Shown piece after piece: positions 51,293 to 61,330 of a stretch of DNA of 64,000 nucleotides. Position 1 is the stretch's first letter, and each line of letters opens with the position of its first letter. Position numbers and translations under genes: made by a program. Below the pieces are notes generated by a model. That model searched no databases. It saw only the letters and a list, made by a program, of their open reading frames with translations, and was not told the DNA's origin. The DNA lies in the NCBI GenBank assembly GCA_905221605.1, contig CAJNDS010002346.1, positions 122,001 to 186,000 of the forward strand, in the 5' to 3' direction. This stretch comes from Symbiodinium natans. Lineage: Eukaryota > Sar > Dinophyceae > Suessiales > Symbiodiniaceae.

Positions 51293-51546
51293 GAAATCTC
51301 TCTGACAGCGTGGGGCAGTGTTAGGGTGATTTGCATGATACAGAATGGGTACTGAACCTTGAACAAAGGAAGCAGGAGGATGAGATAAGCAATCGTTTCT
51401 AGGATGGCCGAGATATTCCTGAACAGGTTCCTCTTAAACCCAATAAGGCAACCAGAAGAACATATCAAACATCCCAAGGGCCTACCAAGATCCTCAAAGC
51501 ACCTCCCGAAGAGCCCAAGACCCCTTGATTCAGGAATATACCTCAA
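51293..51546 (-). CDS. Membrane-type exon pair joined by a family F intron
   Basis: Right of the element the minus strand reads RYIPESRGLGLFGRCFEDL (51486-51546). Left of it reads ETIAYLILLLPLFKVQYPFC (to 51293), a likely membrane segment. Removing 51399-51485 as a GT-AG intron joins CTT-G to AA-ACG in phase (…FEDL-ETIAYL…). The element is 87 bp, a multiple of three, so the unspliced frame stays open too. Confidence 0.6.
51399..51485 (-). mobile_element. Family F introner, exact GT-AG (copy 3)
   Basis: On the minus strand the 87 bp begin GTAGGCCCTTGGGATG and end GGCCATCCTAG. Donor and acceptor belong to the element itself. Copies at 34597, 49104 and 61829 share the core. Confidence 0.8.
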
Positions 51547-51707
51547 AGCATATTTCGAGTATGATTTAAGGTCTATGGGGGTTTGCGAAAACTTGGGACC
51601 CCAACATAGACCCCCCCCAAATAGTAGGATTCCCTTATAACAAGGACCCCAACAAGGTAATTACCCCTAAACCCTAAACCCTGAACCCTAAACCGGTATT
51701 CGTATTG

Positions 51708-51775
51708 GGCTCACCAGCCTCTTGTGGAGGGCAATGATCTGCTCCGCATCCAGACCTCGGCAGAGGAGACAGATC
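51708..51775 (-). CDS. Exon candidate with GTGAGC donor
   Basis: The minus strand reads ICLLCRGLDAEQIIALHKRL followed directly by GTGAGC. Confidence 0.5.
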
Positions 51776-51829
51776 CAACCTCAACCTCTCTTGCGGCTCA
51801 GGGTTTAGGACTTCCAAACCCTAAACCCT

Positions 51830-52078
51830 AAGCCCCTAAGCCCCTAAACCCCTGAACCCCTAAACCCCGAAACCCCTAAACCCCTAAACCCCTAAACCCC
51901 TAAACCCCTAAACCCCTAAACCCCTAAACCCCTAAACCCAAACCCCGAAACCCCTAAACCCCGAAACCCCGAAACCCCGAAACCCCTAAACCCCTAAACC
52001 CCTAAACCCCTAAACCCCTAAACCCCTAAACCCCGAAACCCCTAAACCCCTAAACCCCTAAACCCCTAAACCCTAACA
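51830..52078. repeat. CCCCTAAA array
   Basis: About thirty 8-mer units CCCCTAAA with CCCCGAAA variants; the inverse of the TTTAGGGG arrays at 10330 and 39924. Confidence 0.95.
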
Positions 52079-52163
52079 CCCGAACCTCAAGCCCTGAAGC
52101 CACGGGTTCCTCACAGCCCTTTCAGAGCAAAGACCACAGCGTAGTTACATGGTCCCTTATATG

Positions 52164-52265
52164 TTGGGATGTTCCCCCTTTATACTAACAGTCCTTCATA
52201 GGGATTACAATAGGGGGTACCATAATCCCTATTAAGGACTGGTAGTATGAGGGGGAACATCCCAA
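52164..52265. mobile_element. Family B hAT-like MITE, copy 7
   Basis: TTGGGATG to CATCCCAA with a perfect 8-bp target-site duplication CTTATATG at 52156-52163 and 52266-52273. Internal halves are almost perfect inverted copies. Confidence 0.93.
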
Positions 52266-52617
52266 CTTATATGCTTTATACAGCCAAAGGGGCCACTACA
52301 GAACCTCTGAGGAAGGAAAACAAAGAGCAGCCCCTATGTAGGGACTGTTATCCAGGGGCTCTACCTTGGACCCTTAAGGTTGTACCCTTGGGTTTTGGGC
52401 CCGAAGAGAATATAAGGGCCATTTTAGGAGTATATTAATGGCAACCTTTAGGGGGTACAACCTTGGGGTACGAGTCTTCATCCCCAGTTATACGTAGGGT
52501 TCTAAGTATGGTAGCTATACGGATAACCCTGCGCCAAGGGTACTTATATTCCTACTTACAACTACTCCTGAACTATATTCCGACTTATAACTACCCATGA
52601 ACCTCCAAGTACTGCCC

Positions 52618-52725
52618 TGCAACGCGTCAAATTCTGGCCGAAGGGCCCAGAGCATGTCTTCCCTCCCATGGCGTCGGTGACGGGAGCACCCCATCCTCGT
52701 ACCACACCTGGGCTTCCGAGTTTTG
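52618..52725 (-). CDS. Exon candidate beside a decayed family C element
   Basis: The minus strand includes REDMLWALRPEFDALQG and reaches the family C end at 52611. Another minus frame is open as well. Confidence 0.45.
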
Positions 52726-52739
52726 TAGGGTAGCTTAGT

Positions 52740-52985
52740 TTAGGTTTAGGGGCTTAGGGGCTTAGGGGCTTAGGGGCTAGGGTTTAGGGTTTAGGGTTTA
52801 GGGCCCAGGGTTAGTTTAGTGCAGGCTTAGGGGTTTAGGGTTTAGGGGTAGCTTAGTTTAGATTTAGGGGCTTCGGGTTTAGGGTCCAGGGTTTGACTAG
52901 TTTAGGTTTAGGGGCTTAGGGCTTAGGGTCCAGGGTTAGTTTAGGTTTAGGGGTTTAGGGGATCGGGGGTTTAGGGTTTGCTGCA
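52740..52985. repeat. Degenerate GGTTTAGGGGCTTAGGG repeats
   Basis: TTTAGG and GGGGCTTAGG words recur irregularly with TAGTTTAGG spacers. No gene seen. Confidence 0.7.
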
Positions 52986-53104
52986 TAGGGTTGAGGGTTG
53001 GAGACTGTAAGCAGACGCTATGAGGGGGCGGGGCATTGATCTGACCATAAGGGGCCATTGTGGTACCCTTGACTGAAAAGACTATATTGGGTTTAGGGCT
53101 GCTC

Positions 53105-53420
53105 CCTCATAACTTGGGCTTCAGGGTTGCAGCATGGGGGCCGGACCAAGCAAATCAATCCCACAAGCACGTTCAGCATTAGCTGCGTGATGTGTTTGGT
53201 GTGGTGAGTGGTGTCTTGTGGTTATCAGGCAGCATGCCAGGGTCAGGTTTGAAGGGTTTGGGGGTTGCAGGGCTTTTCTGGGTTGCAGGGATTTCGGGGG
53301 TTTGAGCATGCCGGGTGGATTTGCGGAATGTTTTACAGCTAAGACTGCTTCAGGAACCCTCCAAAAAATGTACAGCGAATCCTTTGCTGTGCAACCACAA
53401 CTATAAGGGCTTTTGCTGTG
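53105..53420 (-). CDS. Long exon candidate, about 100 residues
   Basis: One minus frame is open from a stop near 53430 to a TAG near 53100. It starts with YIFWRVPEAVLAVKHSANPP-like sequence and continues Pro/Leu- and His-rich. It could be a terminal exon. No family recognised. Confidence 0.45.
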
Positions 53421-53479
53421 CTCTTAAGATTCCTTAAAGCTATTCCTGGATAATCGGGGCACCTCGGTAAAAGCCCTAA

Positions 53480-53855
53480 GTCAGGCGGCTAGTAGGACTG
53501 GCTCCAGCCCATGGGGATGCGTCTTCGACGTGTAGCCTCGGCCCATGTTCATAGGTGATATAGGGGGGGCCGATTTCATGGGAAGGGGTGTGTTTGGGGT
53601 GATGATTTTGGCAAGTGCTTTGTGTTGTAAACGTGGAAACTGGGGTTGCAGGGGATGGTATTGGTCATTAGTTGGGCTGCTTTTTTAAAGATCCAAACCC
53701 CAAAAACTCTGGCTTCGGTGGACCTAGGGTGCTTTTTTTCCCCAAGGTCTTCGGGCAGAGGGAGGATGAACTAAGCAGTCACAAAACCACGCCCGAAGAG
53801 CTGCAGACGGGAACCCCTGATCCCGGTGACCACGATAATCTAAACGGCCGCTAAA
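53480..53855 (-). CDS. Short coding-like blocks, strand uncertain
   Basis: The minus strand reads GRGYTSKTHPHGLEPVLLAA then a TGA (53485-53560). At 53760-53855 a plus frame ending in TAA and a minus frame are both protein-like. Confidence 0.3.
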
Positions 53856-54074
53856 CCCCTACCCTAAGCCCTGAACCCTGAACGATGAACCCGAAGCACA
53901 CCCTAAACCCTGCAAGGGGGACAAGGTGTCTGGGGTTTGGTCAATTCAGGGTGCACCCCCTGCGTGCTTCTAGCACCAGCGCACAAGCCTAACTCTTAGA
54001 ACCCTCAGGCCCTAAATCCAAAACCCGAAACCCCAAGAAGCCCCTAAACCCTCAACGCCTTTAACCCAAAAGCC

Positions 54075-54195
54075 CTATACAGAGCCCATGAGCTCCCCGA
54101 AGCCGAGAAAGCGGCTCACTGCTGCACGCTTCGGTCTCGAAGGCACGGCGCTGGGGACTTCTGCGTCCACCATGCCCAGAAACTGCGTCAGGGTT
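54075..54195 (-). CDS. Exon candidate, unknown
   Basis: The minus strand reads TLTQFLGMVDAEVPSAVPSR and is open for about 39 residues. The plus strand is also open. Confidence 0.4.
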
Positions 54196-54609
54196 GAGAG
54201 GGGTTTGAGGGTTGAGGGTCTTGGGTTCTAGGGTCCTATATATTATATTGAAAGAGGGACGCTTCGGGTCAATTTTGCTTCAGGGCTGAGAGAGGTTCTA
54301 GGATGCAGGGTTTCGGGGGTTGTAGGGTCTGGGGTTTGTTTTTCGGAAGTCGTGGTGTCTAGGGTGGCAAGCCCAGGATTTACACTAAGGCGCGGCATCC
54401 AGGGCTTTAGGCTTCTCAAGGACTATGGGGCTCTTGTATGGCTGTTGAGGCTTGGGGTCCGGGCTTTTGGTTGCTTTTGGCTGGTGCTTTGGGAGATCTG
54501 GGGCTTACAGGGCTTTCAGGGCGTCCAGGGCTTCTGGGCTTCCGGGGCTTAGAGGGCTTGCAGGGCTCAGGTTTTGGAGTTTAGGGTTTTGAGGTTTATA
54601 CAGGGTTCA

Positions 54610-54800
54610 GGGTGGGTGGAGGGCCATTGCAATCTCAAGCCCTGCCGGTTGGCGGTGTGTAGACACCTTATAAAGAGCAGGGGGAAAACTCTTCAGCATG
54701 CATCTGTGTATCGATAGTAAGGGAGAGTTCCCCCGTGTGTATGTATGTAATCTATGTATGTATGCTTGATCCCGGAAAGCCCTCATGCCCCAACAGCAGA
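54610..54800 (-). CDS. Possible exon, unknown
   Basis: The minus strand includes GNSPLLSIHRCMLKSFPPAL and ends at a stop near 54607. Part of it overlaps a GTATGTATG microsatellite, so the call is weak. Confidence 0.3.
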
Positions 54801-55325
54801 AACCTCCGATAATTCGGACCCCACTGAGCCCCCCCCCCCCCCCTATTTTCGGAAACCCTACACCCCAAATCCTAAACCAAGGGTGGAAAGCTGGCATAAC
54901 ATGGCGTGGGGACTGCACCCCACGTATAGCGTACACTTGCGCCTAAAGGCCTGATGGGGTTAGGTTTTAGGGTTTAGGGTTTGGGGTGTGGGCTTGAGGG
55001 CTACTCTAAAAAGACCGTTCGGGATTTTAGGTCTAGGGATTCGAGGTTTCAAGCTGAGGGTTTACAGCTTTAAGATGTAGGGCTTGGAGAGGTTTGGATT
55101 TAGGGTTTAGAAAGCTTTCGAGGCTTCTTAGGTTTAGGGCGCTTTGGGCTCAGAAGTTTTAGGTTTAGGGTATTAGGCTTAGGGCCAAGGGCTCATAATC
55201 CCCACCCCTCCCGTAGTCCCCGGATTCCCGAAAAAGAACCTCAACCCTGAACCCTCAACCGTCAACACCACACCAAGCTTAGAAACCTATAAGCCCCCAC
55301 AGCCCTCTTAACCCCAACACCTCAC

Positions 55326-55409
55326 CACCCCACTGAGGCTCTGGCATCCTTGTAGAATCCCACAGTCTTTTCAAGGTTGCCAGACCGGCACATGACCTCG
55401 GTCATCAAT
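55326..55409 (-). CDS. VOC/glyoxalase gene, second-domain exon
   Basis: After the CCTGAG end of a family E element the minus strand reads LMTEVMCRSGNLEKTVGFYK followed by DA. This matches the first strand and helix of glyoxalase I / VOC domains (xMxRVGNLDKTIxFYxDxLGM). It ends near a GTGAGG donor. Given its order after the first-domain exons it is probably the start of the second VOC domain, as in GLOD4 proteins, or of a neighbouring paralogue. Confidence 0.65.
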
Positions 55410-55411
55410 CT

Positions 55412-55562
55412 CAGGGTAGTTCCATGGTCCCTGAACATGGGCCCTTAAATGGGGATCCCTTATACACCCCTTTTTTGTCCTATAAAACCCAAGGGCCCAT
55501 GCTTGAGAACCCTTTGAAGAAGGCAAGGAACCATATTAAGGGCCCATGCAACTGCCCTTAGA
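55412..55562. mobile_element. Family E element, copy 3
   Basis: AGGGTAGTTCCATGGTCCCT on the left and GGGCCCATGCAACTGCCCT on the right. Its left end supplies the CTGAG acceptor of the VOC exon on the minus strand. Confidence 0.8.
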
Positions 55563-55744
55563 ATGGTTTAGGGTTGAACCCTCAACCCTAAACTCTAAAC
55601 CCTGAACAAACCCTACACCCTAGACCCCAAACCCTAAACCCTAAAACCCTAAACCCTAAACCCTGAACCCTAAACCCTAAACTGCAAACCGAAGCTGCGG
55701 CCCTAAGCACGAAACACTCAAACGTTGCGCGCGAATCTCTAGAT

Positions 55745-55872
55745 GATCCCTTACTACCCTCTCTTCCATACTGCCCCCCCTAGGTTCCCCCCATAATTAA
55801 GGCTATTCAGGGATATCGAAACCTAATTTGGGGGGGGAGGGAGGAAAGAGGAGGGTAGCAAGGAAAATCATG
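55745..55872. mobile_element. Family G element, copy 4
   Basis: It is bounded by GATCCCTTACTACCCTC and GAGGGTAGCAAGGAAAATC. ATG/CAT-type bases are duplicated outside, and leaving it out joins GVNSHF on the right to LEIRAQRLSVSC on the left in one minus frame. Confidence 0.7.
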
Positions 55873-56099
55873 AAAGTGGCTGTTCACGCCCGAAGCCTCT
55901 CCCCAACCCAGTAGCTCGAGGGTTTAGGGTTTAGGGCTTACCCAAAGATTCCATATGGTACATACTTAAGGGGCTTCTATACAGTGGCTTTTGAGCCCAC
56001 ATATATAATAATGTATAGGTACATGGACCCGTAGGGTTGGGGTTTAGGCCTCAGGCTCAGGCGTAAAGAAAGCGCTCGCTCCTCCCACTTGGGAGCGTA

Positions 56100-56410
56100 A
56101 GCAAGCGGAAGCCTGGGTGCTTTGGAGGGGGGTCTAGGCTTGGATCCTCTTTAAACAGGTACCTTATGAACCCACAACCTACTTTTGGTTGTTACCTAAG
56201 AATCCTATCAGGGGATTTATCGTATTAACCTACAAACAAGTAATTAGGTTATCATGTGGCCGAAACCCCTCAACCCTCGGAGCCCAATGAAGCTTCAGCG
56301 AGTTTTCGGGCTGCTGCGTTGTAAGGACAGATCGCAAAGTACGCAGGGACCGCCGAAAAACCTACCAACTTGCCCGATACTTCCAGAGACCTAATACATT
56401 CGGCTACTAG
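56100..56410 (-). CDS. Two exon candidates, unknown
   Basis: The minus strand reads ECIRSLEVSGKLVGFSAVPA (56290-56405, about 42 residues) and PPKHPGFRLLTLPSGRSERF (56100-56160). They lie within the span of the VOC gene, so they may be its exons or belong to a nested gene. Confidence 0.5.
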
Positions 56411-56486
56411 ACCCTAAGCCCTAAAACCTAAACCGCCTAAACCCTAAACCCTTTAAGGACTTATAACTGTTGGTTCCATGGCAAAC

Positions 56487-56607
56487 ATCTTCTTGGTAGC
56501 CCAGGAACCACATGATGATAAGGGCACCCCTTTTTTGGGTTGGTTCTCTTACGGGGAATCTTGAACCAACAAAAGAGAGATAGGGGCACCACTGGGCTAC
56601 CAAGAAA
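56487..56607. mobile_element. Family D element, copy 7 (full-length palindrome)
   Basis: TTCTTGGTAGCCCAGGAACC and its inverse end the element; ends pair for about 20 bp. The minus-strand block SDLFLEAVVGWTTGYISWLL abuts its right side; exact removal continues an open frame into DVCHGTNSYKSLK. Confidence 0.85.
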
Positions 56608-56614
56608 GGAGCTT

Positions 56615-56700
56615 GGGAACACAGAAGCCAAGAAATGTAACCTGTAGTCCAGCCAACTACGGCTTCCAGGAATAAGTCGCTCAGGACTTGTTTAAGGCTT
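56615..56700 (-). CDS. Exon candidate, possible membrane segment
   Basis: The minus strand reads SDLFLEAVVGWTTGYISWLL. Confidence 0.5.
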
Positions 56701-56904
56701 AGGGTTTTAGGGTTTTAGGGGTTTAGGGGTTTAGGGGTTTAGGGTTTCGGGGTTGGGTTTTTGGGGTTGGGAGATTTAGGGGCTTCGGGGCTTGGATGTT
56801 TGAGAGTTCAGGGTTTAGGGTTCGGGGCACCGCCAGAAGATGGGACCTTCAGGATTCGGGACACAACCATTTAGGTTTAGGGTTTTGGGCTTAGGGTTTA
56901 GGGC

Positions 56905-57138
56905 ACGCCAGGGAAACTATGGAGACTCGTGCGCTGAAGAAGACTCTTACCAGTCCCTGCAACTCTGCCATGGACGCTCCGTTGAGGATTCTTGGTGGCT
57001 TTATTGGGGGGGAAGTTCAGGGTGTAGGGGTTAGGGTTTAGGGGGATTTTGAACAACCCTATACCGCAACACCAGCGTAAATATACCCAAAAGCTGCGGT
57101 GCGTTTCCCGTTTCAAAGGGTAACGAAGTGATTCTAGG
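56905..57138 (-). CDS. Two exon candidates, unknown
   Basis: The minus strand reads ESLRYPLKRETHRSFWVYLR (57050-57135) and ILNGASMAELQGL ending at a GTAAGA donor (56950-56995). Confidence 0.45.
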
Positions 57139-57203
57139 CAGGCCTAAACCCTAAACCTAAACCCCAAACCCCAGGGTTCGTGGCTGACTGCGGGCTCCGC
57201 CAC

Positions 57204-57264
57204 GGTACTTGTCGGGGCCCACGACGCAGCCGTCCTCCTCCCCGTAGCCGAGGGCTGCAGCGGC
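57204..57264 (-). CDS. VOC/glyoxalase gene, exon e
   Basis: A TTTCCCAG acceptor is followed by AAAALGYGEEDGCVVGPDKY and a C/GTGGCG donor. GLOD4-type proteins end their first VOC domain with a similar AxxLGYxxEDGxVxGPDxYxF segment, so this fits the order of exons. Confidence 0.65.
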
Positions 57265-57664
57265 CTGGGAAAGTGGTTCTAGGATAACCCTAAACCCTAA
57301 ACCCTAAATCCTAGACCCTAAACCCTAGACCCTAAACCCTAAACCCTAAACCCTAAACCCTAACCCTAAACCCGAGTTTAGGGTCGAGGGTGCATCATGA
57401 GGTTTAAGGAAAGCCCATATACACGCACCCTATACGGGTTTAGAGTGCATCATGGAGCCATCGTCCGTGTTTGTCACTAAGGTTGGAAACATGGGCCCTT
57501 AGTACCCTTGTTTATGGGGATCCGAAGTAGGGGCCCGAATCATGCATAGAGTATACAAGAGTTATACAACAAGGGACCCGCATTCAGGGCCCATGCTTGG
57601 AAACCTAGACTTTGAAAGGACCCCAGGGCTTTACGGCTTTAGGGCTTTTGGCTTTTGGGCTTCG

Positions 57665-57770
57665 GGCTTCGGCTGCGTGGCTGTAGGACACTGTAAGATT
57701 ATGGTGAGAGTCCCCACTTTCCACACTGGGGAATCAACACAGGGGCCTTTCGCTTGTCGCGTTAAGGGCG
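57665..57770 (-). CDS. Exon candidate, unknown
   Basis: The minus strand reads GPCVDSPVWKVGTLTIILQC. Confidence 0.4.
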
Positions 57771-57864
57771 CATAGGTGCTTGCAGGAATTTCGCTACACC
57801 CGGAAGCCTAAACCCTCTTCCTCTTCTTGCTGTAGGGCTTTAGGCATGTCTGGTGCAGCTTAGC

Positions 57865-58143
57865 TGGGAGAAAGGCAGCGAGCAAAGCCGACCTTCGTTT
57901 TGGCCACATAGTTTTGGGATTCTATGCTACCTACACCCCAAGTACCGTCTTGAACACCCGTTAACATCAGAAGTCCTACAAAAAAAAGTGTTCTTCTTGC
58001 AGCTTCTTCTTTGAAAGTTGCAAAGAAGCAAAGGTAGGCAAGAAGAAATGAGTTCAACCATACCCTCCAAAAAAACAGCGGCCAGACCTGCCGAGCCTTG
58101 TTTGGCCCGCACTTTGGATAATTACTCCCAGGATGGAATCTCC
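57865..58143 (-). CDS. Long exon candidate, membrane protein
   Basis: One minus frame of about 92 residues includes QVWPLFFWRVWLNSFLLAYL and RTLFFVGLLMLTGVQDG, two likely membrane segments, and ends at a stop near 57862. It lies inside the VOC gene's span, possibly as a nested gene. No family recognised. Confidence 0.5.
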
Positions 58144-58354
58144 TAAGCCCTGAGCCCTGCACCCTGAACCCCAATAGCCTATAATCCCTTAAAAAAAGGC
58201 GCCCTAGAAACGGCTGATTGTGGGAACTCTGCGGCCACGGGAGTGTATAGGATCCCATCTAAAGAGACGCAGCTAAAGATGGAAGCCGCCCTTGACCTTA
58301 AACCCTAAACCCTAAACCCTAAACCCTAAACCCTAAACCCTAAACCCTGAACGC

Positions 58355-58790
58355 GCCTTCCGCGCAGCCTCCACATCCGGCCTTCAGTCGTCGGAGACTT
58401 TTGGGGGCTTAGGGGGCCTAAGAGGGCAGAAGCACCAAAAAACGCTATGACTAAAATCCTAAACCCTAAATCCCTAAACCCTAAAACCCTGAAGCCCCTA
58501 AAGCTCTAACCCTAAACCCTAAAACCCTAAAGTTTTGAGCCCAGTCTTTCACACCCAGTTCAATCGGGTTTAGGGTTTAGGTTTCAGGGTTTGGGGGGTA
58601 GGCTAGGGCCATTGATTGTACGAACCTTGTGGAACGGAATGCTGTATGAAATAAACCTTAACCCTAAACCCTAAACCCTAAACTCTAAACCCTAAACCCT
58701 AAACCCCTGAGGTCCTCATGGGATGCCCCAACTGTCTTTGCTCTGTCACTGCCAAAGACCCATCGCGCACTTCATGAAACACACGTAGGG
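58355..58790 (-). CDS. Short exon candidates, unknown
   Basis: The minus strand reads RVFHEVRDGSLAVTEQRQLG (58725-58785), FHTAFRSTRFVQSMALA (58600-58655) and KSLRRLKAGCGGCAEGAF (58358-58415). Confidence 0.35.
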
Positions 58791-59092
58791 TTTAGGGTCT
58801 AGGGTTTAGGGCTTAGGGTTTAGGTTTTAGGGTTTTAGGGTTTTAGGGTTTTAGGGTTCAGGGTTCAGGGTTCACGGAGCCAGTACCCTTTATGAAGGAG
58901 TTGGCCTTGAGTCATACTAGGAGCCTTTGTACTATGACTTAAGGTGCATCCTCAATCCAGGGATGGTAGTATTCCCTAAGCCCTGAACCCTACACCCTAA
59001 ATCCCTAAACCCTAAATCCTGAATACCCCAACTTGCCAACCCCTAAACCCTACACCCCAAAGCCTAAACCCTAAACCCCAAACCCTGAACCC

Positions 59093-59226
59093 TGAACCCT
59101 AAACCCTAAACCCTAAACCCTAAACCCTGAAGCCTAAACCCTGAAGCCTAAACCCTAAACCCTAAACCCTAAACCCTAAACCCTAAACCCTAAACCCTAA
59201 ACCCTAAACCCTAAACCCTAAACCCT
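59093..59226. repeat. CCCTAAA array
   Basis: About eighteen units with CCTGAAG variants, directly beside a VOC exon. Confidence 0.97.
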
Positions 59227-59294
59227 GATGCCGAGGAGCACGAAGATGCCGAACTCGGCCAAGCCGCTGCCCGGCTCGTAGCTGCCGGGCCGAT
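59227..59294 (-). CDS. VOC/glyoxalase gene, exon d
   Basis: A GGCTTAG acceptor is followed by RPGSYEPGSGLAEFGIFV, matching the strand after LTYNYG in glyoxalase domains (GxxSYxxGxGLAxFxIxV). The first two bases AT join the G left by exon c to give GAT, in phase. The donor is either GTGCTC after IF or GGTTTAG at the array edge. Confidence 0.75.
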
Positions 59295-59459
59295 CTAAGC
59301 CTCGGATCGGAGCTGATGGTGCTTAGGGGAGGTTCAGGGTATTGAGGTTTAGGGTTTAGGGTTTAAGGTTTAGGGTTTAGGGTTTAGGGGGTTTTATGGT
59401 TTTGAGGGTTTTTGAGGGTTTTAGGGTTACGGTTTAGGGTTGCTTCCTAAACTTGTGCT

Positions 59460-59760
59460 GGTGCGCTCCTTTTCTAGGCGGGTTAGGGGCACGATGCTCC
59501 TCAAAATAGGAGCTGCAGTCAAGGATCCAGGTAGGGTTTAAGGTTTGCGCTTTGTTAAAACCCAAAACCCGAAACCCGAAACCCTAAACCTAAACCTTGA
59601 CCGCTTTGCATTACGGGTTGCTTGCGGCTTCAGAAGAAAGCTGTTCAGCAGTGCTCATGGGGTTCAAGGGAAGGGGCAAGGGCTTGGGCAGCTGCTTTGA
59701 AACCTGAAGGCACTTCCTGGTGGGGCACAGTCTGTACGTCAGGGGCCTAAAGGGACGCCT
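59460..59760 (-). CDS. Two coding-like blocks, unknown
   Basis: The minus strand reads APILRSIVPLTRLEKERTST (59465-59540). At 59620-59760 two minus frames are open (one reads APDVQTVPHQEVPSGFKAAA). Confidence 0.4.
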
Positions 59761-60024
59761 AGGGCTGTGTAACGGCTGGTTCTGTCAGGGTTTAGGGATA
59801 CAGGGGGAAAGGGCCCACCCGAAAGCTAGACCTATGGAAGCTTGGTGGGTTTCGGCACTACCAGGGTCAACCATTGACACATAAACCCTAAACCCACAAA
59901 CCTTGTCGGGTTTCAGTGACTTGGTGCTTGACGATTGCTGCAGGAACCCTTACTTGACCTACCTTCAGGGAGACTCAAAGCTAACCATTGGGGCAGACAG
60001 GGTTTAGGGTTTAGGAATGAGGGT

Positions 60025-60363
60025 TCAGGGTTTAGAATACATGCCCGCGCCCGCGCACGTGATGACATGCCTGTCCTTTTGTCTTGACCATACTCTTCCC
60101 CGCTGATAGAACCTCACTGCGATCACCTCCTCGGCTCTGATTCTTCTTGGCAAGTCCTCATCGGCTGGCAATCCCTTTTGATTGCGTTTTGCTAGGAGGC
60201 GAAGCGTCGCCGATGCCTCCTCTGCAGGAGGAATGTCCTCCCTCCGTTGCGTGTGTCCGTTGAGGACACTGGGTTGGACTCTCTTGGCAGCATCCATAGC
60301 AGACAACCACCATGGCCGCCCAAGCATTGTGGGAATAGCGGCCGCTAGCACATCCCCGCGCTG
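60025..60363 (-). CDS. Terminal exon candidate, 112 aa, unknown
   Basis: A very strong acceptor (TTTTTTTGTTTTTCAG) is followed by QRGDVLAAAIPTMLGRPWWL and an open frame to a stop at 60025-60027. It is Arg/Ala/Glu-rich. It could be the last exon of a nested gene starting at the ATG at 60701-60703 (exon 60494-60703, donor G/GTTTGG, phase 0). That model competes with the VOC exon at 60550-60586, which uses the same DNA in the same frame. Confidence 0.5.
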   Translation of the reverse strand, partial: QRGDVLAAAIPTMLGRPWWLSAMDAAKRVQPSVLNGHTQRREDIPPAEEASATLRLLAKRNQKGLPADEDLPRRIRAEEVIAVRFYQRGRVWSRQKDRHVITCAGAGMYSKP

Positions 60364-60549
60364 CTGAAAAACAAAAAAATTCTATGCCCTCTCCCCCCAA
60401 AGGCGAAACAAAGTCTTGGGGCCTGCCCGAAGCTCGTGAACCTCCCTAAGCCCTAAACCCTAAACCCTAAACCCTAAACCTTGAACCCCAAACCCCGCAA
60501 GGACTACAGGTGAGCTTCCTACGTAGTGACGTAGTGCGGGCGGAAGCAC

Positions 60550-60586
60550 CGTAGTTGTAGGTCAGCTCCATGCAATAGGCCCGATC
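60550..60586 (-). CDS. VOC/glyoxalase gene, exon c (37 nt)
   Basis: A CTGCAAG acceptor is followed by DRAYCMELTYNY and a G/GTGCTT donor. ELTYNYG is the signature strand of glyoxalase I / GLOD4 proteins and its Glu is usually a metal ligand. It joins exon b (…MVGYELE) in phase 0 and exon d in phase 1. Confidence 0.8.
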
Positions 60587-60703
60587 CTTGCAGAGCAATG
60601 GGGCGTTTGCCCTTTTCCTGGACTCCGACCCGGGAGACGCCCCGACGAAAATAACGGCAGCTACAACCCACAAATTTCTGTTTGCTACTATCATGGCTAG
60701 CAT

Positions 60704-60990
60704 TGCTATTTGTAAGCTGAGGAGTTAGAGGTCTTAGGTAACTGAAGCAGCGAACCCCAAGCCCCTAAGCCCCTGAAGCCCGAAGAAGCAGCAAACAAAC
60801 TCGAGACATAAGACGGACCGGAAGAAAAAAACAACACAAAAAAAAAAGCCTGCTCACAGTAAGTCGGGTCACACAGCCATGTTGGCCTACTAAGGAACAG
60901 CATCAAGTGCGCCCTTCTGAGAAGAGGCCTCATGAGCCTAACTATCCGTGAAAGCTGAAGATTCTGCATCGAAGCACGCCGTAGAAGGCA
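60704..60990 (-). other. Possible gene boundary or intron
   Basis: A minus-strand stop at 60938-60940 is followed by a pyrimidine-rich tract (TTTTTTTTTTGTGTTG) and, just before the ATG at 60703, ACAAATAG, which could serve as spliced-leader acceptor. If the VOC exon chain is right this is intronic instead. Confidence 0.35.
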
Positions 60991-61089
60991 TAGCAAAACC
61001 CTAAACCCTAAACCCCAAACCCCAAACCCCAAACCCTAAACCCTAAACCCTAGACCCTAAACCCCAAACCCCAAACCCCAAACCTGAAC

Positions 61090-61255
61090 CGAGCATTCCC
61101 AGAACAGATCGCCGGGAATGCAGTTGGGTCGGCTGGGTTGGGATGGATCCCCAAACCCTAAACCCCAAACCCTAAACCCTCAAGGATTGGGCGGCCACGG
61201 CAAAGGCTCTGAATGCCAGACAGGCCCGAAAACAATCGAATCCTAAACCCTCTAA
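61090..61255 (-). CDS. Two coding-like blocks, unknown
   Basis: The minus strand reads IVFGPVWHSEPLPWPPNP (61195-61250) and QPSRPNCIPGDLFWECSV (61095-61155). Confidence 0.35.
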
Positions 61256-61330
61256 AATGGGTACCCTAAACCCTAAACCCTACACCCTAAACCCTAAACC
61301 CTAAACCCTAAACCCTGCAGCCAGAGGTGC

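Noticed and set aside
8958-59226. CCCTAAA arrays as true chromosome ends
   Set aside because: They occur internally in both orientations with unique sequence and exons on each side, so they are not contig-terminal telomeres.
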